DNA from: Delphinapterus leucas
Lineage: Eukaryota > Chordata > Mammalia > Artiodactyla > Monodontidae
Direction of reading: 5' to 3'
DNA length: 64,000 nt
Assembly: GCF_002288925.2 (NCBI RefSeq)
Contig: NW_022098069.1
Span: 74,236,644 to 74,300,643, forward strand
The notes under the pieces are model-generated. The model ran no database searches, was not told the DNA's origin, and saw nothing but the letters and a program-made list of their open reading frames with translations. Both the position numbers and the translations under genes were made by a program. Of the stretch, positions 1 through 13,200 are shown in pieces. Within the stretch, counting starts at the first letter, position 1, and each line of letters opens with the position of its first letter.

Positions 1-224
1 GAACAGTCATTTTTCTGCTTATTGGTCACTGGCTTGAAAATCAGATAAGCATGTTAGAAGTTTTTATAACTTAGTGTACACTGGCCCCAAGTAGGAGCCT
101 CAGGGGTTTTCCTTTGAGAAAAATTCATGGGTTTCTTGGCCTTTATTTAAGTCGTTTAGAGCACCACCACCACCACCCCGCCCCTGCCTTCTCACCCCCT
201 TACTGCCAGTCTGTTGATTGATAG

Positions 225-522
225 CAGGGATCAGTAAACTTTTTTAGTAAAGGGCCAGATAGCAAATATTTTAGGCTCTGTGGGCCTGACGTCTCTATTA
301 CAGCTGTTCAGTTCTGCCATTGTTGCGAAAGCAATCAGTGGACAAGAGGTAAATGAATGAACGTGGCTGTCTCCCAATAAAACTTTATTTACAGACAGTG
401 AAGTTTGAATTTGGTATAATTTTCAGGTGTTCTGAAATGTTCTTTTGATGCCCTCTCCCCAAACCATTTAAATATGTAAAAAACATTCTTAGGGGCTGGA
501 CAAAAAAAGATATGGACCCCTG
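225..522 (+). mobile_element. hAT-type non-autonomous DNA transposon (MER class)
   Basis: It begins CAGGGATCAGTAAAC and ends GGACCCCTG, inverted-repeat-like termini. The interior AAAGGGCCAGATAGCAAATA and CCAATAAAACTTTATTTACA is typical of an abundant mammalian hAT/MER repeat. The flanking octamers ATTGATAG and ATCTATAG agree at six of eight positions, as expected for an old 8-bp hAT target duplication. Confidence 0.8.
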
Positions 523-2879
523 ATCTATAGTCATGCAGCCTTACTATACTATATGTACTTATAGTATATACCTGTAGCATAGTAACAGCATCACCCAGTC
601 ACCAGATTGTTTCTGCTGGGGCTGAATTCCCTTTCTGGTAGGAATCTGCAATAGCAAGTTGAAATCAGAAGTTTGTTTGATAAATATGGAGGGAGTTGGC
701 TAGCCTGAGGGCTGTGGCTCTTAACTCTTTGATTCCTAGATCCCCTTTGAGGATAGGATGTGTAATACAGGACCCTGTGTACCTAGGAAAGCACAGCTAG
801 GGAGTCACACCCTCCAAGGGGAGCAGGCCAAGAAGGGTATACATTTATAACCTGGGGATATACATTATAACCTGGGAATATATCCAGAGGGAGATACATC
901 CAGAGGAAGATAACCTCTCTCCGAGTAGGGTGTATGTGTCACCGATCAGAAGTTAATGCCAGCTGCTCAGAGGACTCACACCCCTGTGATAGTGTCCAGG
1001 GAACTACGGGCACACTCTCTTTCCAGCTCTACCTTTTGTAGGCTCCACCAGGCAAAATGGCATTTGCAACCATATTCACATCAGCTTCCAGGAAACCGTG
1101 TTTTCAAGTTCCAAGTTAACAGACTGTTACTTAGTACATTTTAGTCGTCGGCTCCCTGGTAACATGTAGTCCATGGCCTTAATCTTTGAGATGACCTCTT
1201 TCTAAATCGCAGGAGGTGTCCAGGAACGGGAAGCCTGTGGTTCAGGCGCTGGGAGGAGGGTGGATGGCACAGGAGGGCCACCCATCTCGGGAACTGGTCT
1301 TTGGTTCAGCCACTGGCTTTGCCCTAGACCTAGCTACCTGTGTGTCCCCGCTCACGCTGCTTAACCTCGCCAGAGTTTATTTATGTACTTGTCTTTTTAA
1401 AGTCGGGACAGGTAAATTATCTCTAAAATGTTTTCTAGTGCCGCAATTATGATTTTATGGGTTTCTTTGGGGAGGGTTTCCTGTAGACACAATCCATGAA
1501 AAGGGTGAGACTCTTCGGCTTTCGCCTCGGAGAATACTTTCCAGACCTTGTTGCTAGGCTTTGAGACTGTCTTATGTTTCCATGACCATAATAACGAAAC
1601 TTGTACAATTGTGATGAAATGTTTGTTTTCATACGTAATTCAGATGATGTGTAAATGCAGTTTTAAGTGTGCCATCTTGGTCTTCTAATGTACAACACTG
1701 GGAGTCTGAGTTTTCTTTTAAACAGTACTTTAAAAATTTTTGGTGACTTAACATTGTTAGCGGTAACTGATAGTTTCTGACAACCGGCTATAATCAGGGA
1801 ACAAAGTTCCTCAAAACAGCTGCATTTCAATCTGTGCACAGTGTAATTGTCATTAACTGGTTGAGTCTGGTTTCTGCAGAAGCTGCTTTGTATATCCTGT
1901 ATAAGAACATCTGGTTTGAGCATTTAAAAATCTTTTAAAATTATGCTTTATCACTTGGCATTTATTGGCTTATTCTTCCAAGGGTAGAATAAGGGGTTGT
2001 AGACTCCTTTCCATCCTTATCCTTACCTTGGTTCATTCAGAATTATCTCCTGCTAGCTAAGTTACACTTAGTTTTTTCTAAAGTGTTATTCTTCAATGAA
2101 GTTTTAGAGTCTGATCTGAAGATGTGCTTGTGTGTGTGTTATAAATTAGAATTTGGTTCAGAGATCCCAAGAATATATACTGAAGAGTTTGGTCTTACGT
2201 TAGTTTTTTCTGGTAAATTGTCAAAAGAAAAGTGTGAAAAGAGGACCTATAGGGCAAATAGGCTTTGTTTTTCATTTGAATTCTGACTAATAGCAATGTG
2301 TTAAGGAGGATTCTGAAGTCACGCCTGGGTTTGCGGTGGGGGCGGGGGAGGGGGGGTGGAGAGTGACCTAATTTATTAACCATGCCTGCCTGCAATGGGT
2401 AGAGGAAATGGTGTGTTTGGTAACCATCTCTGGAATGTAGCTTTTTTTTTTTTTTTTTTTACTTTTTTTTCCAAAATAGTACTGCTCTTAAAGTGAATAG
2501 GAAGTTGAGTATTTATTCTTTAAAGGTAGTTTAAACCCTAGTTTTCCTGTCTGGCTTAGTTTTTCTAATTACATATGTTTTTAGTGATCTGCTATTGGCA
2601 CTGGATATTCTTATGTTTTGAAACCTTTACTTTTGAAGTAAATAGTGAATGAGTGATAGTAGCATTTTACAGCACTATCCTGTTACCTTTTCTGTTTCTT
2701 CCTCCTGTGCTATTTTATCAGGTATTTTGAAACAAGACAAGCCTTTGATACCCCATCTCCGGAAGGAGGTGGAATGTATATAGTTTATTGATGGTTGCTC
2801 ATTTTAGGCTGGTGCCTGCCAGGGGCCAAGAAGTTGTGTTCCCAGCCTCTTCTATAATGTGAGGAGCAGGGAAGAAAGA

Positions 2880-3210
2880 TTTTGGGTTTTAAATCTTTAC
2901 TATTATAAATAGCGTAGTACAGGATCATGGTAAAAAATTAACAACATGTAAAAGGTCATAAAGGGAGGTAAAAGTTCCCAACCTATTCTGTTTCGAACAC
3001 TTCAGTCACATTTCTCAGAGATAAACACTATTAACCTTAATGTTCTTCCAGAAATTTTCCCTGAGTATGCAAGCATTTGGTGTATATATTCTCTTCTCTC
3101 CTCTTTTATATGTAAATGGACTGATATTTCATTCCCCTCCCCCTACAGTTTGCTGGTGTTTCTTTCTTGATATGTCTTTGGGATCTTCCATGTCTGAGCA
3201 TATAGATCTA
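2880..3210 (-). mobile_element. Old L1 fragment, antisense
   Basis: The layout AAAAATTAACAACATGTAAA..., AAAGTTCCCAACC..., ATAAACACTATTAACC... and TGTAAATGGACTGATATT resembles degraded L1M-type sequence in reverse. Boundaries are approximate and the family is not certain. Confidence 0.5.
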
Positions 3211-3815
3211 ACAGAAAGGAATTTGGGGTAGATGGAAATAGGGATAGAAGCTCAGGATTGGAGGCCAACGTGCTTGATTGCTTTTATTGTTTGGGGTGAA
3301 TTCATTTACTCTCATGTAAAGGGAAGTTAAAAAAGATACATTACAAATACAAGTGATTGGAGTGTTTTGTCATAACTGCTCTTTAGGTACTGGCTCTAAT
3401 TGAGTCATCAATTACAGAGACCTGGGAAGGGTTTAATAGATTGTTTTAGGACTCATAAGCAAAGATTGGATTATTTATAAATTGCCAAATGGGAGCTGCC
3501 TAATTCATTCAGAACCACTTTTACTTATAAATTCCTTAAAATCTTGAAAAATTGTTTTATTAACTTTTAAAGTCTGAGTTTAAAAATAATTTATAAAGAA
3601 TTTATGGTGAGCTAATGTGTTGTAGCACTTGGACTTTATTAGTAACATTCATAGGAGTAAATCTTGCAGTTAAGATTATCTGGTCAGTTCTTAAAATCTT
3701 TTCTTTTGGGAGAGGTGGTTGATTATTGCTAATATAAACTCTTTTCTGCTGAATATTTTCAAGTATGATGTCTTTGCAAAGGCTCTATAATAGCTTGGGC
3801 AGCATTTCTTTTTTA

Positions 3816-4154
3816 TAAATTTGTTTATTTTTTGGCTGCGTTGGGTCTTCGTTGCTGTGCGCGGGCTTTCTCTAGTTGTGGCGAACGGGGGCTACTCTTC
3901 GTTGCGGTGCGCGGGCTTCTCGTGGTGGTGGCTTCTCTTGTTGCGGAGCATGGGCTCTAGGCGCACAGGCTTCAGTAGTTGTGGCTCAAGAGCTCAGTAG
4001 TTGTGGCTCGTGGGCTCTAGAGCGCAGGCTCAGTAGTTGTGGCGCACGGGCCTAGTTGCTCTGTGGCATGTGGGGTCTTCCCGGACCAGGGCTTGTACCC
4101 GTGTCCCCTGCATTGGCAGGTGGCTTCTTCACCACTGCGCCACCAGGGAAGCCC
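3816..4154 (-). mobile_element. CHR-2 type tRNA-derived SINE
   Basis: Reading the minus strand from 4154: GGGCTTCCCTGGTGGCGCAG, then the promoter-like GGGTACAAGCCCTGGTCCGG and the long tRNA-unrelated body with repeated ACTACTGAG-type units, ending in an AATAAA-like A-rich tail at the left. It is a full-length type of about 335 bp with a 10-15% diverged look; no clear target duplication was found. Confidence 0.9.
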
Positions 4155-7100
4155 CCTTTAAACACATTTTGATGTACGACATTATAAAGGACACATTTTT
4201 AAAAGTTCCGTTTTTCTGGGTTGAAATATTTAGACAAGGTTAAAACTTTAACATTTAATATCTAAGCAGTTTGTCAGTTAAGTCAAATCTGTGACTATCT
4301 TTTTGACCAGATATAACCCTTTGGTTAAAGTGAGAAATCTGGGTTTGAGTTACAGTCACACTAGTATTTTTACACTCTGAGCATATGAATTAGATAGTGT
4401 TGTCAATTTGAAAACTTACTATCTAGGCGATTAATGTTTGCTTTAAAAACTGAGGTAAGAAACCAGCTGGATTTCCTTCACATTCATTTAGGGATAGGAG
4501 ATTACTGTGAAGTATAGGTCATTATTATATTTGGGTATTTTGTTGCCTTGGGTACTGTATACTTCATAGAAGACAAAAAGAAAGAAGACATATTAAGGAA
4601 ATGTAAATCATTTTTTATAGGGGAGGTAATAGTCTATGACCAATAACTTAGCAATAAAATTATCAGTTGCATAGTGTTTAGAAATAATATTTGAATTGTG
4701 TGAACTTAGCAAACAGAACTAGCTCATTATAAAATACCTTTATCTTTATGTAAGACTACTTGGTGTCTGAAAATACATTCTTTAAAGTACATTTTTATAT
4801 TATACGTTTTCTAAATACATTTTAAAATGTAGTACATTTAAGTATTAGATCGTTAACTTTGACAGAGAATGGAAGGGCACCTATAAATTTGAAAATAAAG
4901 TAGTGGAACTTACTCCAGTGAAAGGTCATTTAGATATTAAAGTGAAGCATTTTAAATTCCATAAAGCTGAGTGAACATAGGATACAGTTTATGTACAGGA
5001 ACTCAGTCTTTCATCCTATAGGTTATTTTAACACATAGCTAATCCAATACATTGCATTAGGTAATACATAGAGAAGTAGTATGTAGAGGTCTTTAATTGA
5101 ACTTTAATTGAATCGAAGTTCTAGAACTTCTTGAGAGTGAAATAGATAAGAGTGAAAACAGAGTGGACAAAACTGATACTTTGAAGGAAAAAAACAGCCT
5201 TTCTGCATATAAACCATAAGATAATTAAAACCACTAGGGTGTAGTCCTTATTGTAGCTGTAGAGTTTATGGCCTGATAAATGGTCCCTGTTCCACCACAG
5301 AGAGTAATTCTAGTGACTGGACAGTTTGTTTTCCTCACATCTGTCTTCTTCCCGGGAGTAGCATTGAACAGACATCCTCAGATTCTTAATCATCTTATTC
5401 CTTTGTAAAAGCTCTTCTGTCTTTGTCCTCCAGGCCACTTCCCATTCTTTCTTAGCTGGAGTCGCATGCCAGTCCTGCCTCCCTGGCACCACACCCAGGT
5501 CACTGAACTTGGTCCCTTACAAATTCCTGAACCACTTGGGGATGGGTTCCTTCAGCTAATGGCTGCTCTTAACTTAGTGCCTGCTGACTTCCCCCCTTCA
5601 TTTCAGTCTGAGGAAACTTAAATTTGAAGGTTTTGAGGTACCTTGCTGTCTCACATACATATCCCATGTCCCACTATGATCCATGAATCCTGTAACCTTT
5701 ATAGTAGTTATCACACTGAGGCTACTTATCTACTTACTTGCTTACTGTATCTCCCTGTGGGCCATTCCGTATCTTGTTCACCATATTTCTGGCATCTAAC
5801 TTGATACAGTTTTAATTGAATTAATATATTAGCTAATCCACTACCTTTTAACCCCTGCGACAGAAGAGGCTGCAGGAGAGTGATCTGCATGTAGGATGTT
5901 ACCTGTGCTTCCTGAGGAGGTGGTACTTTGAGCAGCTGCCACTCGCGCCTGGTTGTCTTGGCATGTCCCTCCGTGCTGCCAAAGGATTGTCTCTTGACTG
6001 ATGCAGCCAGCGTCTTTGGCCAGTGACTTCCTCTTACTTGGTCTTTCCAGGCAATGTTCTGATTATAATCAGGCTTCCTAGGTAATCTTTCGCTTTTTGG
6101 GCAAAGTCCCAAATGCCCAATAATTAGTGTTTTGTCTGCCTAGCTGTTATGCTCCTCATGGCAAATGGACACTCCGGGCTCCTGTAAATTGCATCACTTT
6201 GAGCCAGTTTTGATGAAATCAGACAGGATGTCAGGACAAGCCCTATTGAGGACTGGACCCAGAGTTCTGGGGGTATCTTTTGTAGCTGCCCTTTGAAGTC
6301 TTGTTTTGCTCAAGACCTCTCTCTGTGATGTCTTTATTTCACATTTAATTCGAGAGAATCTCTTTTCTGGAATTTACTATAACCTTTTAGAGACACATAT
6401 ATAGAACATTTAAGTGATAATGCAAGGCAGGAGTTGATTGGCTGTTAAAGAAAATAGTACATTAAAAAGTAGGGTGAAAAAGTTCTAAAAGAAGGAAAAG
6501 TGTGAAATGAGCGGTATAGAATTTAAATGCTTTTAATTGGAATGGTTGCAGGGTACTTAGTGACTTTGAGCTGTGCCCTGGAGAAGAAGTGGGATTGGGA
6601 TGGACGGCGGGGGGGGGGAAGGGCCAAAGGACCACCATCAGCAGCAGAGACTGAGGATGGAAAGAAGAGGTGTTTTCAAGGATAGAAGCCAGGCAAACTG
6701 GTTACAGGGGCTTGTTAGGAGAGATGTTTGGGTAGAGCAGTGAGGGGCCAGGTGGTGGAAAACCTCTGAGTTTCTGGCTGGACCCATTTGCAGTGTGGAA
6801 TGGAGGGAGAGATTGGCATAGGGAACAGCTCGATGAGGTCACCTCGTAGGATGGTTTAATTTGTTGTAACAATTGGAAGGGGTAAAAAATTGTGGGCATG
6901 GAGAACGGAAGGGTGGTGCCTAAAGTAATCTTCGGTATAGTGGCTGAAGACCTCGTGGGGCAGCAGGGGGACTGGAAAAGGGTCATACGTTATGAAATGA
7001 CAAGCCTTGGCAATTGAATAGAAAGGTAAGAAGGGATGTATATTAGTAAATAAATGAGCAAATAGCAAGATTCTGAATGTGAAGTTGCCGCACAGAGGAA

Positions 7101-7159
7101 TATGCTAGGTTATATGTATGTTAAGTATTACAGCGTTTTGCCCAAAATGTGCTGCTTCT

Positions 7160-7400
7160 TGTTACCTCCCCTTTGCTCTTCAGGACTCTGGCTCAGAATC
7201 TTTCCGACTCAGTCAAGCTGTGTTTCTGTAGAGTCTTGTGTTTACCACTGTCGAGCACTAAGCATACTGAATTCCTGTGGACTTGTCTGTCTTCTCTGCT
7301 AGACCAGGAACTCCATAAGATCAGGGATAGTCATTTTGCTCCAGCGCCTCCTAATATATTAGGTATTCAGATGTTTGTGGGATGCATAAATATATGCTGT
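7160..7400 (+). mobile_element. L2-like fragment
   Basis: The stretch includes CTAGACCAGGAACTCCATAA and CAGGGATAGTCATTTTGCTC, the well-known L2 3' motif (stretch of 'ctagactgtgagctcc...agggcaggg' type). Boundaries are approximate. Confidence 0.55.
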
Positions 7401-9429
7401 TATATTTTCTTGCTGCTTTCTCTGGAGTGTTGCAAGTAGCCCTTTTAATTGATTATTACTGATCCTACTACCACCTAGATAATAATCAGTGATTGCCCTA
7501 AATGATGCCAAGGGCCCTCTGCTTTCTCTCACTGGCTTTCATTGGACAGATGTTTGCAGCATGCAACCGCTGTAGTGTCTGTCTTAAAGATAGTAACGTG
7601 TATGTACTTGGATTTCTTGGTGGAGTAAGTAACCCCAGGTGAGGTACATCAGGCTGATGTCAAGGATTAAGTACGTCAGAGCCCCAGAGGAGGCGATTCT
7701 GGTGTGCGCTCACCCCGTTCCTGTACCAGGTTCCCTGGAGAAGTACAGCACAGCATTCTCAACCTTCTTTACTCAAGCAAGATCTTTTAGGGCTGGTGAA
7801 AACGGAATTTATGAGAACAAAAGTACTATTTTAACTCTTCTTGCGTAATTTTGCATGAGAGTATGTATGTGTGTTTAGGAACATCATTCTATTTTGGTCA
7901 ATGCTTGCATCCTGCATACAGTGACTGAAGCGTGTGCTTTCTCTGGGAAACTGTGTATGAAAGCTAGCAGGAAAACATTTTGATTTTAAAAGACTCTCCG
8001 TTTTCCAAACTCTTCCCTTTAGGTAAACGTTAGCTGTCCAAGTCAATGAAGCTGTGACCAGCGTTTGTTTCCTCGTTTCCAGCTGGGGAGCGTTCGTGCG
8101 CTTTCTCAGCCTCTTACCTTCTCACAGTTCTTACACCCGCTGCTCAGGTGGGAACTGCATTCTTCTTGCCCTGCTGCTTCACGCTGTTACTTTTAAGGAA
8201 TTCCTCTTGCGGTAGCACCTTCCTTTTCTTTTCTTCTTGTTGTAAAGCTCTCTTGTAACGTAGGCCCTAGGGAGCTGAGGCTGAAGCGCTTGCTGGGAAC
8301 GAGTGGTCTTCGCCTTTCCGTCCCCTCCTTGTGCGTCCTGACAGGTCCGGAGTGGGAGCAGGGTGCCTTCTAGGAGGCTGGAGGAGGGTTCGGCTGTCAG
8401 CAGTTGGTGTTTTGGCACATGGTGACAGGGCGGGGAAGATAATCCTTTCAAGAGGGGAGGGGGCCACGGGAGTGTGTTGTCTGCGGAAGTTTTTCCGGGG
8501 GTGGGCCTGCCCCAGGCCGAGTTGTAGGTTGCTGGGTGTCAGAGTTAGGGGTGAACGGGGCTCTGCAGCAAAGCCGGGGAGGGGCAGTGAGGGTGGACTT
8601 TAGGACTGTGACCCCGCCCATGACCCGAGTGAGGACTCACGTCCCGGGCTTCCTTGTGGAAGTTCTTTTAATGGTTTTGGAAGGATCATTTGGTAAAAAC
8701 ACACAAACTTTAACTGGTGAGTGTTTCAGAAAGAAAATATAAAATAGAGATTAGGAGCCTGCATATTTGAGAGAATCATACAGGTCTGTTTTGTAGGTGG
8801 GAGCAGACTGCAAAATGGGGTGCTTTCTGCCTTTTTGACTTCAGCTTTACAGTTCCACTTAGAGTGGACCTTTGGGTTTTTAATTTCCGACTTGCTGTAG
8901 AACAGTTTCTGTCTTGTTTCGAGCACGGTGGTTCTCCACATTGTTTTCCCACACCATTCCTGTGTGCCACATTCTTAGAAGCTCATCGCATTGTAATGCT
9001 GTGATTCCCAATGAGGGAGAGGTTGGGATATACTTTTTTGAGGGGCTGGATGGGTAGGGAATGGATGACCAACCATACTTTGACTTGGAAAGCCCTCCTC
9101 CCTCATTGGGAGTCACTGATCTGGCAGTAAGATCAGGGCCCTAAAGATGTCGAGGTGATCAGTAGTTTTAGTTTGGAAGAGCTTTTCGGATTTGTTTAGA
9201 AAGCTGCCCTGTGTGAATATAACCTCGAGTTCACCTGTGTAAGTTCAGTGACTGGCCGTTCAATCTCGGTGCACTGCCCTCTTTCCTAAATGCAGTCTTT
9301 CTCTATTCTGTGGTGCTGGAGGCCTGTTACCACCTGGCAGGCGTTGGCAAGGTGGGCTGGGTGTCTGCACGAACTGCTTTCTTAGTTTGGCTGAGTTAGG
9401 TTGGACAAGGCCTGTAAGGAGTTGGGGTG

Positions 9430-9600
9430 AAGGGTAGTGAAATTGGATTTGCGATTAGAAGTTCCCTGCTCACAATGTGACCTTGGGTAAGTGGCCGCTT
9501 AAGCCTGAGTTTCCTAATGAGTAAAGGGGAGGGGTCTGGATCCCAATGAATCACTGAGGGGTTGGAGATGACCAGAGGATACATTTGCATTCCCAGTTGT
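9430..9600 (+). mobile_element. MIR fragment
   Basis: The core includes TGTGACCTTGGGTAAGTGGC and CCTGAGTTTCCTAATGAGTA, the classic MIR core pattern (gtgaccttgggcaagt, cctcagtttcc). Confidence 0.7.
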
Positions 9601-10128
9601 CCCATTGGTTTTGTAACTAGGACTCCAGGTACTCAGCTTTTAGGCTTCTTTTAGCAAAATTTGTCCGAGAAGCATCATCATGCCCAGCGCAGCGTAAATA
9701 TTCACACGTCCCGGCACAGCCCCATCCCCACGCGTACGCACACGCGTAAAATACGAATCTGCCTGTGGTGAGGAAGCCCTGTGCTCATTGCCAGGGGTTT
9801 GTTCCTGCAGAGCTTGCTGCCAGTCCCCGCAAGAGACTCCTGGAGTAGTCGTAGTGATAATGTCACAGGAACGAGAGAGAAGGCCTGGCACCTTGGGGAG
9901 ACCTGCTGATATGTGACTTCTCCACCCCTCCCCCTCCTTTTTGAACCTGTTCTGTTAATAATTGCACCTAATTATGTATCTTTGGTCTTTCTACTGCTTA
10001 CGATTCAAATGCTACTCAAAGCCGATTGTTTGCTTTTGTGTGCTGTGAATCCTGGGCTGCCATCTGAAGCACAACTTGATGATTGTGTATTGTCATCTTG
10101 GGTTAAGTGCTGTCTCATTGCCTTGCAG

Positions 10129-10206
10129 GCTGCCTGCTGTTTCCCGGGGAGATCATGAAACGAGGTCGCCTTCCCAGCAGCAGTGAGGATTCTGACGACA
10201 ATGGCA
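10129..10206 (+). CDS. JADE1: JADE1 first coding exon (5'UTR 10129-10154, coding 10155-10206)
   Basis: The acceptor ...CCTTGCAG ends at 10128 and the donor GTAAGT starts at 10207. The ATG at 10155 begins [18 protein letters not shown], the conserved JADE1 N-terminus. Its context is A at -3 and A at +4, so it is adequate but not ideal. The exon ends after the first base of codon 18 (phase 1). The 26 bases before the ATG are 5'UTR spliced to exons that lie upstream, so the promoter is probably outside the window. Confidence 0.95.
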
Positions 10207-13200
10207 GTAAGTCCTGCTTTGTTGTTCTTGGAACCTACCAGGGTTTGGGTCAGTGTAAAAACATGGTTCTTTAATGTAATGCTTTAAATAGCCGAGGCCC
10301 TTCGAATATCAGGGAGGTCAGCGAAGAGCTGAGGCCTGAGAAACACATGTGAGTGTGATACTGCAGGTCTGTAACCAAATCTTTCTGGGCAAGGTTGACT
10401 GCAGGCAGGCATTCCTCAGGCTTCCTGTTTGTTTTCCAGAGATGGATAATCCAGTTTCAAGAGTCACTGGTGTGTCTGTTTTTCCTAAACATCATTTACA
10501 GCACTTCACAGTTGCTCTTTATGAAAAGGGAACTTAATCGAAGCCAGTTAATTATTAACTAGTCCAACCCCCGATACAAAGGGAGATTGAGGACTGCCTA
10601 GTGTGATGTGAAAATATTAAGTACACGAGTCAGCGGTCTTCAGTTGATTTGAACATGCCTGTATTTAATAATACTACTGTATGCATCTCAGCTCTCTGGC
10701 ATCCTCGTATTTTCACAGTGCAGCTGAGAACCAGAAGTTAGTTGGCTTCCAGGCAGGCAAAATAAATGTCACACAGCATCTGTGTATTGGGAAGCTAACA
10801 GACGATCCGGGGAAGAGCTCCCTTCAGATAGCAAGGAAATTTTGTACCTAGCACGGTGCCTGAGCTCTGGCCCATTATCTTATGTTTTATATTACAGATC
10901 AAATTTGGGAAACCTTGAAAGAATGCTCGCTCTGCTGAGTGATGGGAAAAGTATTGGGCCTGCTTTCAAGGAACTCTGTCTTTGGCATATATAAGATTGA
11001 GCTCCGATGGAAAGTCATCAGGGCAGTCGGAGATGCCTTTTTGATGCACTGTGGAAATGTATATATGTAGACACAAACTCAGGAAGGGGAGGGCAAGGGA
11101 AACCTACAGAGGAGATAAAAGTTGGGCAGGTCCTGAAGGATGAAGTCGTTTTAGGCAAACAGGGTTGTCTTTCCGCGCTCCAAGTTTTCGGCAGATTAAA
11201 AGTGGCAAATTAGAAAGCAAAGCTTTGCTGTAGGTGGCCACACTGACAGCCACCGGAAACATTAAAAACAGAAGAACTCAAACACAGCAGTTTGACTGGA
11301 GCGTTGGGTGCAGGCATGGAGCAGTGGGAAGGAGAACTGGTGGTGATGGGTGGGTGTTGGGTGTTGGGGGTACCTGCGAAGTAAGCTGAGACCGGAGGAC
11401 GGTGAAGGGCTGGGAGCTCTTGGGACAGATGGTGGGAGCTAATGTTTGGCATGAGGGAGGAGTGAGCTGGGTAAGCACTCCAGAGAGAGCGGCGTTCCTT
11501 CTGTTTCAGGGAGCGGTATTAAGGGGCTGTACCCCGTCTGTGGGAGCCTTCGGGAACCCTGAACTTCTTAGCGCTTACCTATTCACGGCCCTCACTACGT
11601 GTTTTCTTCTATTTACTTAGGCTCTTTACTCCTTGAGGCAAAAACATGCTTAGGTATTTCTTTTCTGCCCCCTGTGGTGCCTGTCAAAGTGTCCTCTGGA
11701 GTTATAAGCACTCAATAAACGCTTGCTGTTAGCTCGTGTACACAATTTGTCCTGCAGCAATTAAAAAAGAAAACAACTTGCTTTTTAAGCTCAGAATTAA
11801 TCAGAAGAAGGGTTCATGAGTTATGTCCGTGTACTAATAGTGCCTGGTAAAAGGCTCAGAGTCCTGTTTTCCTCTGATTTTGGTTGAGGAGCCGGTCCGT
11901 GCTCACTTCGTTGCCTCTCAGCACTGCCTCATATCCGCTTTGGGAGAGCTGGGTTAGAAAAGGTTCTCCTGGAATGCTCTCTCAGACTTAGACTCTTCCC
12001 CTTTCTGGACTAGAGGGTGTGCATTCTTGACGTCTCTGTGTGTGTCTAAATGTAATCCAGTGACGTCGGATTAGGGCCAATCGTTTTCATTTAAACGCCA
12101 ATTTAAAGGCTTTATGTCCAAATACAGTCACATTCTGAGGTATTGGGGGGTTAGGCTTCAACATATGAAATTTTGGGGGACACAGTTCAGCCCATAACAG
12201 CCCTAGAAGACCAAACGCTTCATCTAAACCTATATTTCCACCCAGAACGCTAGGGGAAGAGAGTACCCAAAGTCCCCACCGAAAGTCTATCCATCAGGTC
12301 ACCCTCCTGGTAATGGGCCTTTTTCGTCCTCCAGCTAATATGCCTGTGTCTGTGCTGGCCTCCCCGAAGAAGGCAGGGATGGAGGACTAAGGTAAATGCC
12401 TACAGGGTACAAGCTGGGTTTTGCCCTACCCTAGGCTACACATGGAAATGGAGTGGTGGTGGTAGAGGCTGAGGATGCTAGCTGCCAGTGGAAAGGAGGC
12501 AGGCTGGCTGTGAAGCGAGTGGTGATACTTCATGGCTGTGCTGTCTGTCCAGGCCTAGTGATTTGGTCATTACGGTGGATGCTGGTCGTGGTGAACAGCT
12601 CTCATTAAGACCCCTAGAATGCCAAGCCGTGAGAACACACGTACATTACCTGCACCACGGGACACACTCTCCACCCTTTCTGAGGGCAGCTGCTACCCAG
12701 AGTGGGCTTCTGCCACCAGCCTGCCTGTTTGCACTGGAGCCCATCCTCTTGTGTAGGCACGTGGTGGGTGTGGGTAGGTGCCTTCTGCCCCTGCAGTCAG
12801 GTGCACAGAACTGAGCCTGCCCTTAGCTGAGTCTGAGTACTTGGCAGCCCTGCTTGTGAGATGGGCGGTCCGTGCAGTGGCCTCTCCCCAGCCTTTCCAG
12901 CCTGCAGTCCCGACGGAAGTTTGGCAGCAGCTCCCGGCCCAATGCAGAGCATGTCAAAGTGGAGAAGAGGCAGCTGCGGACGTCAGCTTGGGGCCCTAGC
13001 ACCAGCCACGGTCACGGCTAGGCCCCGCTGGCCTCCTGGGCTGGATGGAGCCCTTTGCTTTGATTTCTGGCCTGGTCCAGGGGAATACCGGTGTGGTATT
13101 TACAGTTGGGGATGGACTGGCATTTTCTGTGCCAGTGCAAGCCCTCATCCAGCTGCAGTCATAGCTGTTGAAGCCTTTCTCCAGGTGCCCTGGACTGCCA

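Larger units (their letters stand above)
1..10128 (+). other. JADE1: JADE1 intron upstream of first coding exon (non-coding)
   Basis: No coding exon is recognisable. It holds a hAT-type MER element (225-522), a short imperfect duplication (about 841-925), a T run (2443-2460), antisense L1-like sequence (about 2,880-3,210), a CHR-2 SINE (about 3,816-4,154), L2-like sequence (about 7,160-7,400), a moderately CpG-rich patch (about 8,280-8,660) and a MIR (about 9,430-9,600). Sequence from about 4,200 to 7,100 is AT-rich with nothing I can name. Alternative 5'UTR exons could hide here but cannot be called from sequence. Confidence 0.7.

Noticed and set aside
4061..4154. tRNA-like sequence at SINE 5' ends (also at 58,704 and 61,528)
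   Set aside because: These are SINE heads derived from a tRNA, not functional tRNA genes; the body and A-rich tail follow directly.
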